Below, in pieces: positions 59,813 through 64,000 of a stretch of DNA of 64,000 bases. The notes under the pieces are model-generated. The model had not been told where the DNA came from. It was given only the letters and a program-made list of their open reading frames with translations, and searched no databases. This stretch comes from UBA1127 sp965116355 (lineage in GTDB: Bacteria; Chloroflexota; Dehalococcoidia; Lucifugimonadales; UBA1127), in assembly GCA_965116355.1 (NCBI GenBank), contig OZ220679.1, positions 1,612,001 to 1,676,000 on the forward strand, in the 5' to 3' direction. The translations under genes were made by a program, and so were the position numbers. Each line of letters starts with the position of its first letter. The stretch's first letter is position 1.

Positions 59813-61483
59813 ATGCCTGAGTCCATGACCGGCAAGCAGGCCCTGCTCGAAATGCTCAAGGCCGAGGGCGTCGAGTACATATTCGGCAACCCCGGCACCA
59901 GCGAGGCCCCCTTCATCGACCTGCTCGGCGACTACCCGGAGCTCCGCTACTTCCTCACCCTCCAGGAGAGCGTCGCCGTCGGCATGGCCGAGGCCTACGC
60001 TCGCGCCACCGGCCGCGCCTCCTTCGTCAGCCTCCACGTCGACAACGGCCTCGCCAACGGCATCACCCTCATGCTCGATGCCCTCAACACCGGCACGCCC
60101 ATGGTCGTCACCTCCGCCAACTACGATGTCCGCAAGGTGAACGAGTCCATGACCGACCTCGCCAATCTCGTCCGGCCCGTCACCAAGTGGGCCGTCGAGC
60201 TCTCCCACCCCGGCCAGGTGCCGAGCGCCCTCCGCCGCGCCTTCAACGAGGCCAACACCCACCCGAAGGGCCCCGTCTACGTCGGCTTCTCCTCCAACGC
60301 CCTCGAGGGCATCGCCGAGATGAACCTTGTCCCCTCCCGCCCCGCATACGACGCCGCGCGCCCCAGCCCGGAGGGCGTCGACCGAGCCGCCTCCCTGCTC
60401 CTCGACGCCGGACGCCCCATCATGCTCATCGGTGACCGCGCCTCCGACGATGACGCCAATGACCGGGCCGTGGAGCTGGCGGAGCTTATGGGCCTCGCCG
60501 TCTACCAGGTCCGTGGCGCCGAGGTTGCCTTCCCCACCGCCCACCCCCAGTTCCTCGGCAACCTCTCCCTGCGCGCCGCCGCCTCCCGTGACGCCGTGCA
60601 GCGCGCCGACCTCGTCCTCGCCGTCGGCGCCGACCCCTTCGAGGAGCTCTTCTACTGGGGCGACGTCATCCTGCAACCCGACGTCCCTCTCGTGCACATC
60701 GACCCCGACGCCAGCCGCATCGGCCGCGCCGAGCCCACCGACGTTGGCATCGTCGCCCACTGCGGCCTCGCCCTCGCCGAGCTGGCCGCCGCCGTGAGGG
60801 GGCGGCTGTCCCCCCCGAGCGTGTCCGCCATCGGGGAGCGCCGCCGCGCCATTGCCGCCGAGGCCCGCGCCAACCGCGAGGCCTACGAGGCCTCCGTCGC
60901 CGAGCGCTGGGACAGCCGGCCCATGAGTCCCGCCCGCATGATGGCGGAGCTCGCCGGCGCCCTCCCGCCCGACGCCATCGTCATCGACGACGCCATCAGC
61001 AACCGGGGCCCGTTGCGCCACTACATCCAGGCCGCCCGCCGCGGCGACATCCGCGCCGTCCGTGGAGGCTCCATCGGCGGCGGCATCGGCGCGGCGATGG
61101 GCGCCCAGGTCGCCTGCCCCGGCCGCCCCGTCGTCGGCGTCATCGGAGATGGCAGCGCCATGATGACGATTCAGGGCCTCTGGACCGCCGCCAACGACGG
61201 CATCCCCTGCATCTTCGTCATCTGCAACAACGGCATGTACCGCGTCCTCAAGACCAACTTCAACGTCTACCAGGGCGAGGTCCTCGGCCTGCCCGAGACC
61301 TCCGGCGGCCGGTTGCCCTACGCCGATTTCGGCACCCCCTTCGACATGGCCGCCATCGCCAACAGCATGGGCGTCCACGGCGAGCGCATCACCGACCCCA
61401 CCCAGATCAAGCCCGCCGTAGACCGAGCCGTCGCCTCCGGCAAACCCGCCCTCCTCGACGTAGTCATAGACGGCTCGGTGTAG
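59813..61483 (+). CDS. Thiamine-diphosphate enzyme, benzoylformate decarboxylase / acetolactate synthase-like
   Basis: 556 residues. N-terminal pyrimidine domain FGNPGTSEAPFIDLLGDYPELRYFLTLQESVAVGMAEAYARATGR with the catalytic Glu; SLHVDNGLANG keeps the His found in benzoylformate decarboxylase. The C-terminal domain has the ThDP motif GDGSAMMTIQGLWTAANDG...NN. The closest functional group by these motifs is benzoylformate decarboxylase (mdlC-like), but acetolactate synthase-like proteins share them. GGAGG precedes ATG 59813. It is followed by a class II aldolase gene on the same strand, after repeats. Confidence 0.87.
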   Translation: MPESMTGKQALLEMLKAEGVEYIFGNPGTSEAPFIDLLGDYPELRYFLTLQESVAVGMAEAYARATGRASFVSLHVDNGLANGITLMLDALNTGTPMVVTSANYDVRKVNESMTDLANLVRPVTKWAVELSHPGQVPSALRRAFNEANTHPKGPVYVGFSSNALEGIAEMNLVPSRPAYDAARPSPEGVDRAASLLLDAGRPIMLIGDRASDDDANDRAVELAELMGLAVYQVRGAEVAFPTAHPQFLGNLSLRAAASRDAVQRADLVLAVGADPFEELFYWGDVILQPDVPLVHIDPDASRIGRAEPTDVGIVAHCGLALAELAAAVRGRLSPPSVSAIGERRRAIAAEARANREAYEASVAERWDSRPMSPARMMAELAGALPPDAIVIDDAISNRGPLRHYIQAARRGDIRAVRGGSIGGGIGAAMGAQVACPGRPVVGVIGDGSAMMTIQGLWTAANDGIPCIFVICNNGMYRVLKTNFNVYQGEVLGLPETSGGRLPYADFGTPFDMAAIANSMGVHGERITDPTQIKPAVDRAVASGKPALLDVVIDGSV

Positions 61484-61498
61484 CACGAGTCCTGCGAG

Positions 61499-61716
61499 GC
61501 CGTTCGCCCTGACCGCGTCCTGAGCTAGTCGAAGGGCCCCCCGCTTTCCCGGCGAAAGCCGGGATCCAGAGGTGGTGCGGGGCGTCCGTTCGTGCTGAGC
61601 CGCGTCGAAGCACAACAGCCATCTCCGTCGTTCCCGCGCAGGCGGGAACCCAGTGGGGAGGGGAAGAGGGTTGTCCCTTCCCCCGCGGGCGAGGGAAGGC
61701 TAGGATGGGGGCGCCC
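61499..61716. repeat. Palindromic repeat cluster between the ThDP enzyme and aldolase genes
   Basis: GTTCGCCCTGACCGCGTCCT element (61501-61537), TTTCCCGGCGAAAGCCGGGA (61545), GTTCGTGCTGAGCCGCGTCG (61588), TTCCCGCGCAGGCGGGAA (61632), and a CCTTCCCCCGCGGGCGAGGG element (61676-61712) directly before the aldolase SD. Confidence 0.82.
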
Positions 61717-61741
61717 ACCCAACAGCAAAGGAGCCACCCGC

Positions 61742-62509
61742 ATGCGCACCAACACCACGAAGGCCAAGCTTAACGAGGGCCAGGTCGTCTTCGGCGGCAT
61801 CGTCACCCGCTACGCCCCCGACATGGTTGAGATCCTCGGCGCCCTCGGCTACGACTTCGTCTTCATCGACTGCGAGCACGGCCCCGCTGACCTTGACCAG
61901 GTCGAGCACATGGTCCGCGCCGCCGAGTCCTTCGGCATCACGCCCATCGCCCGCATCCCCGACCACTCCGAGCAGACCATCCTCCGCTACTTGGACCGCG
62001 GCCTGCAGGGCATCATCGTCCCCCACGTCGACACCGCCGAGCAGGCAGCCGCCGTCGCCCGCGCCGCCCGCTACCACCCTGACGGCTACCGCGGCGTCGC
62101 CGGCGGCCGCGCCCACGACTACGGCATCGGCGTCTCCATGGCCGAGGCGACGGCCCGCATCAACGCCGAGCTCCTCGTCATCCCCATGGTCGAGGACATC
62201 GAGGCCGTCAACAACCTCGACGACATCCTGCAGGTCGCCGGCTCCGACGTCCTCCACGTCGCGCCCTCCGACCTCGGCCAGAGCCTCGGCAACCCCGGTC
62301 AGGCCGAGGTCCGCCGCGTCATGAGTCAGGTCCTCCCCCGCATCCGCGCCGGCGGGGTGCACGCCGGCGTCGGCGGCAACAGCCCCGCGGACACCGCCGC
62401 CGTCGCCGAGTTCATCCGCCAGGGCGCCAACTTCGTCACTGTCTCAGCCTGGGCCCTCCTCCGCCACGGCGCAGAAAACTTCCTCAAAGCCGTCAAATCG
62501 GAGGCATAA
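61742..62509 (+). CDS. HpcH/HpaI-family class II aldolase
   Basis: 255 residues. FVFIDCEHGPADLDQVEHMVRAAE, PIARIPDHSEQTILRYLDRGLQGIIVPHVDTAEQA, IPMVEDIEAVNNLDDIL (metal Glu) and HVAPSDLGQSLG (metal Asp) are typical. The family cleaves 2-keto-3-deoxy-type or 2,4-dihydroxyhept-2-ene-dioate substrates to pyruvate or a related acid plus an aldehyde. AAAGGAG lies 8 bases before ATG 61742. Together with the ThDP enzyme and the hydroxyacid dehydrogenase it may serve catabolism of 2-oxoacids, by inference. Confidence 0.92.
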   Translation: MRTNTTKAKLNEGQVVFGGIVTRYAPDMVEILGALGYDFVFIDCEHGPADLDQVEHMVRAAESFGITPIARIPDHSEQTILRYLDRGLQGIIVPHVDTAEQAAAVARAARYHPDGYRGVAGGRAHDYGIGVSMAEATARINAELLVIPMVEDIEAVNNLDDILQVAGSDVLHVAPSDLGQSLGNPGQAEVRRVMSQVLPRIRAGGVHAGVGGNSPADTAAVAEFIRQGANFVTVSAWALLRHGAENFLKAVKSEA

Positions 62510-62510
62510 A

Positions 62511-63020
62511 CCCCCCGTCTTCCCGGCGAAAGCCGGGATCCAAAGGGGAAGGGCGGAAGGGCCGTTCGCCCTGAGGGAAATCGAAGGGCCACACGAACGG
62601 ATTGCGCTCTCTCCGTCTCCCCGGCGGAAGCCGGGGCCCAGAAACCCCGCGCCCAACGCCTTCCGCAAACCCCTGACCCACTCTCCGTCGTTCCCGCGCA
62701 GGCGGGAACCCAGAGGGGCGGGGCTGCGGCACCCCCGCCCCCATCTGTTCGCCCTGAGGGAAATCGAAGGGCCACACGAACGGATTGGGCTCTCTCTGTC
62801 TCCCCGGCGGAAGCCGGGGCCCAGAAACCCCGCGCCCAACGCCTTCCGCAAACCCCTGACCCACTCTCCGTCGTTCCCGCGCAGGCGGGAACCCAGAGGC
62901 GCGGGGCTGCGGCGCACCCGCCCCACCCGTTCGCCCAGAGCCCACTACACCCGTTCGCCCTGAGCTCCGTCGAAGGGGTCTCGATGGGCCCCTCGATGGG
63001 GCTCATCGAGACCAGACCCC
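62511..63020. repeat. Repeat block including a 183-bp tandem duplication
   Basis: A composite of GTTCGCCCTGAGGGAAATCG, TCCCCGGCGGAAGCCGGGGC and TTCCCGCGCAGGCGGGAA elements is present twice, at 62564-62746 and 62747-62929, with few differences. Before it is a TTCCCGGCGAAAGCCGGGAT element, and after it a GTTCGCCCTGAGCTCCGTCG element and a GGTCTCGATGGGC/GCTCATCGAGACC hairpin (62978-63014). No gene is seen in 62510-63111. Confidence 0.85.
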
Positions 63021-63111
63021 CATGACGTTCCAGGGAACGCAAGGGCCCCTCGAATCACACGTACTCAGTCCCTTGCCACCTCGAGCGGGAAGGGCAGGAT
63101 GGGGCCGCCCC

Positions 63112-63870
63112 CTACCGCGCCGCCGTCGCTGGCTGGTGCGCCTTCAGGAACGCCCGCACCTGCTCGATCGTCCGGGCCTTGATGTCCTCCTGCTCCTTCC
63201 ACGGGTACGCCGTCACCTCCGCCCGGGGCGCCAGCGCCACTAGGTCCATCGCCGCCTGGTACGAGTGCGCCGGCGTGTCGTCCGGCATCACCAGCAGCGG
63301 CGTCTGGCACTGCGACGCGAACTCACGCGACACGCAGTACATGAAGTCCGGCTGCACCCGGTACAGGTTGTGCAGGTACTGCTCGATGGTCTCCATCGAC
63401 ACGTCCGGCTGCCGCTCGCGAAGCCCCGGCGCCCAGCCGTTGATGCCGCCGTCGTACATCGCGTCCGGCGTCGCCTCCGCGTGCCCGACCGGCTGGCACA
63501 GCACCGCCGCGAGCACCCGCTCCGGCGCCCGCTCGATCAGCTTCATCGCAAACGGCCCGCCGATGCAGTAGCCCATGAACAGGAACTCGCCGATGCCCAG
63601 GTGGTCCATCAGCCCCAGCTGGTCGTCCGCGAACGCCCCCCACGGGTCCTCCACCTGCACCGGCCCCGTGGACTCGCCCCCGACGGCGTTCCGCTGGTCC
63701 ATCGTGATGCACCGGAAGTCGTCCTTGAAGACCTCCATCGCATTGAACACCTGCCCCGGCCACACGTCCACGCGAGAGTTCAACCCCCCGCCCGGCGTAA
63801 CCAGCAAAGGCACCCCAGCCCCAACCTCCTCATACCGTATCCGCACATCCCCCCGCTCATACACAGGCAT
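63112..63870 (-). CDS. Alpha/beta hydrolase with cysteine nucleophile and no obvious catalytic histidine
   Basis: 252 residues: VPLLVTPGGGLNSRVDVWPGQ, then CITMDQRNAVGGES, a nucleophile elbow GYCIGG with Cys102, and LVMPDDTPAHSYQAA with the acid. Cys at this site is known from dienelactone hydrolases. The region where the catalytic His is normally found reads TAYPWKEQEDIKARTIEQV and has none, so activity is uncertain. ATG 63870 follows AAGGGAG. Transcribed from the promoter at 63912-63939. Confidence 0.85.
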   Translation of the reverse strand: MPVYERGDVRIRYEEVGAGVPLLVTPGGGLNSRVDVWPGQVFNAMEVFKDDFRCITMDQRNAVGGESTGPVQVEDPWGAFADDQLGLMDHLGIGEFLFMGYCIGGPFAMKLIERAPERVLAAVLCQPVGHAEATPDAMYDGGINGWAPGLRERQPDVSMETIEQYLHNLYRVQPDFMYCVSREFASQCQTPLLVMPDDTPAHSYQAAMDLVALAPRAEVTAYPWKEQEDIKARTIEQVRAFLKAHQPATAAR

Positions 63871-63911
63871 AGCACTACTCCCTTCAACGGCTTAGCGCCT
63901 GACTTGAGGCG

Positions 63912-63939
63912 ATTGTAGATTGGGGCCGCACTCTGTCAA
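63912..63939 (-). promoter_or_regulatory. Promoter of the Cys-type hydrolase gene
   Basis: Minus strand TTGACA (63939-63934), 16-base spacer, TACAAT (63917-63912), 41 bases before the ATG. Beyond it, to 64000, I see only a CCAATCCG/CGGATTGG inverted pair and no gene. Confidence 0.7.
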
Positions 63940-64000
63940 GATAAGCCCAATCCGCTCGTAGGACGATTCGACCAGCTCTGGACTAACGGATTGGGTGGCC

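Noticed and set aside
58278..63020. Possible CRISPR arrays
   Set aside because: Repeats belong to several families in mixed order with irregular spacing and both orientations; no constant spacer length and no cas gene.

Overview
The window is high-GC, densely coded bacterial DNA. Gene content points to an uncultured Chloroflexota of the Dehalococcoidia/SAR202 type, which is inference because no rRNA is present. The clues are an alternative complex III (ACIII) locus, a division cluster reduced to rsmH-ftsA-ftsZ with no mur, ftsW or pbp genes, a luciferase-like flavin monooxygenase, and many short palindromic intergenic repeats. Several start codons are GTG or TTG behind strong Shine-Dalgarno (SD) sequences, and a few genes appear leaderless.

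Layout. 1-7143 (minus): ACIII operon behind one promoter: small membrane protein, pentaheme cytochrome c, split ActB (molybdopterin-like domain and Fe-S domain), and two NrfD-type membrane subunits, the last cut by the window edge. 7234-12999 (minus): a coiled-coil protein ending in a signal-peptidase-like domain, a beta-carbonic anhydrase and two tandem SulP transporters. 13149-16858: small housekeeping and unknown genes (deoxyribosyltransferase, MetE-like, thioredoxin-like lipoprotein, DUF488). 16864-21069 (minus): thiBPQ thiamine ABC transporter behind a TPP riboswitch and terminator. 21175-26745: PerM/AI-2E permease, GNAT, mutL and two unknown envelope proteins. 26833-28236 (minus): trmD and a mog/moaB-type gene. 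28511-32141: rsmH-ftsA-ftsZ. 32837-34237: two tandem cupredoxin-like lipoproteins. 34710-43156: pentose phosphate operon tkt-rpiB-(tal-pgi fusion)-gnd-zwf-pgl. 43166-48510: TauE/SafE permease, pyrF, DUF951, tRNA-Gly, 2-hydroxyacid dehydrogenase, malic enzyme. 48574-49314 (minus): Phd-PIN toxin-antitoxin module with a palindromic operator. 49356-53144 (minus): YgjP-like protease, Cys-type alpha/beta hydrolase, unknown protein, luciferase-like monooxygenase. 53195-59650: two AT-richer probable imports (an SNF2/RapA-like helicase and a PD-(D/E)XK-like protein) around a hydantoinase B gene. 59813-63939: ThDP enzyme, HpcH/HpaI aldolase, another Cys-type hydrolase, and dense repeats.

How it fits together. 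ACIII passes quinol electrons to periplasmic carriers, and the cupredoxins could be such carriers. The sugar operon covers glucose-6-phosphate to ribose-5-phosphate and back, except for rpe. SulP plus carbonic anhydrase suggests bicarbonate handling. Imported thiamine would serve transketolase and the ThDP decarboxylase-like enzyme. The oddest signals are mobile palindromic repeats lying in frame inside two genes and forming the tail of a third, the coiled-coil/S26 peptidase protein, and the two AT-rich accessory genes.
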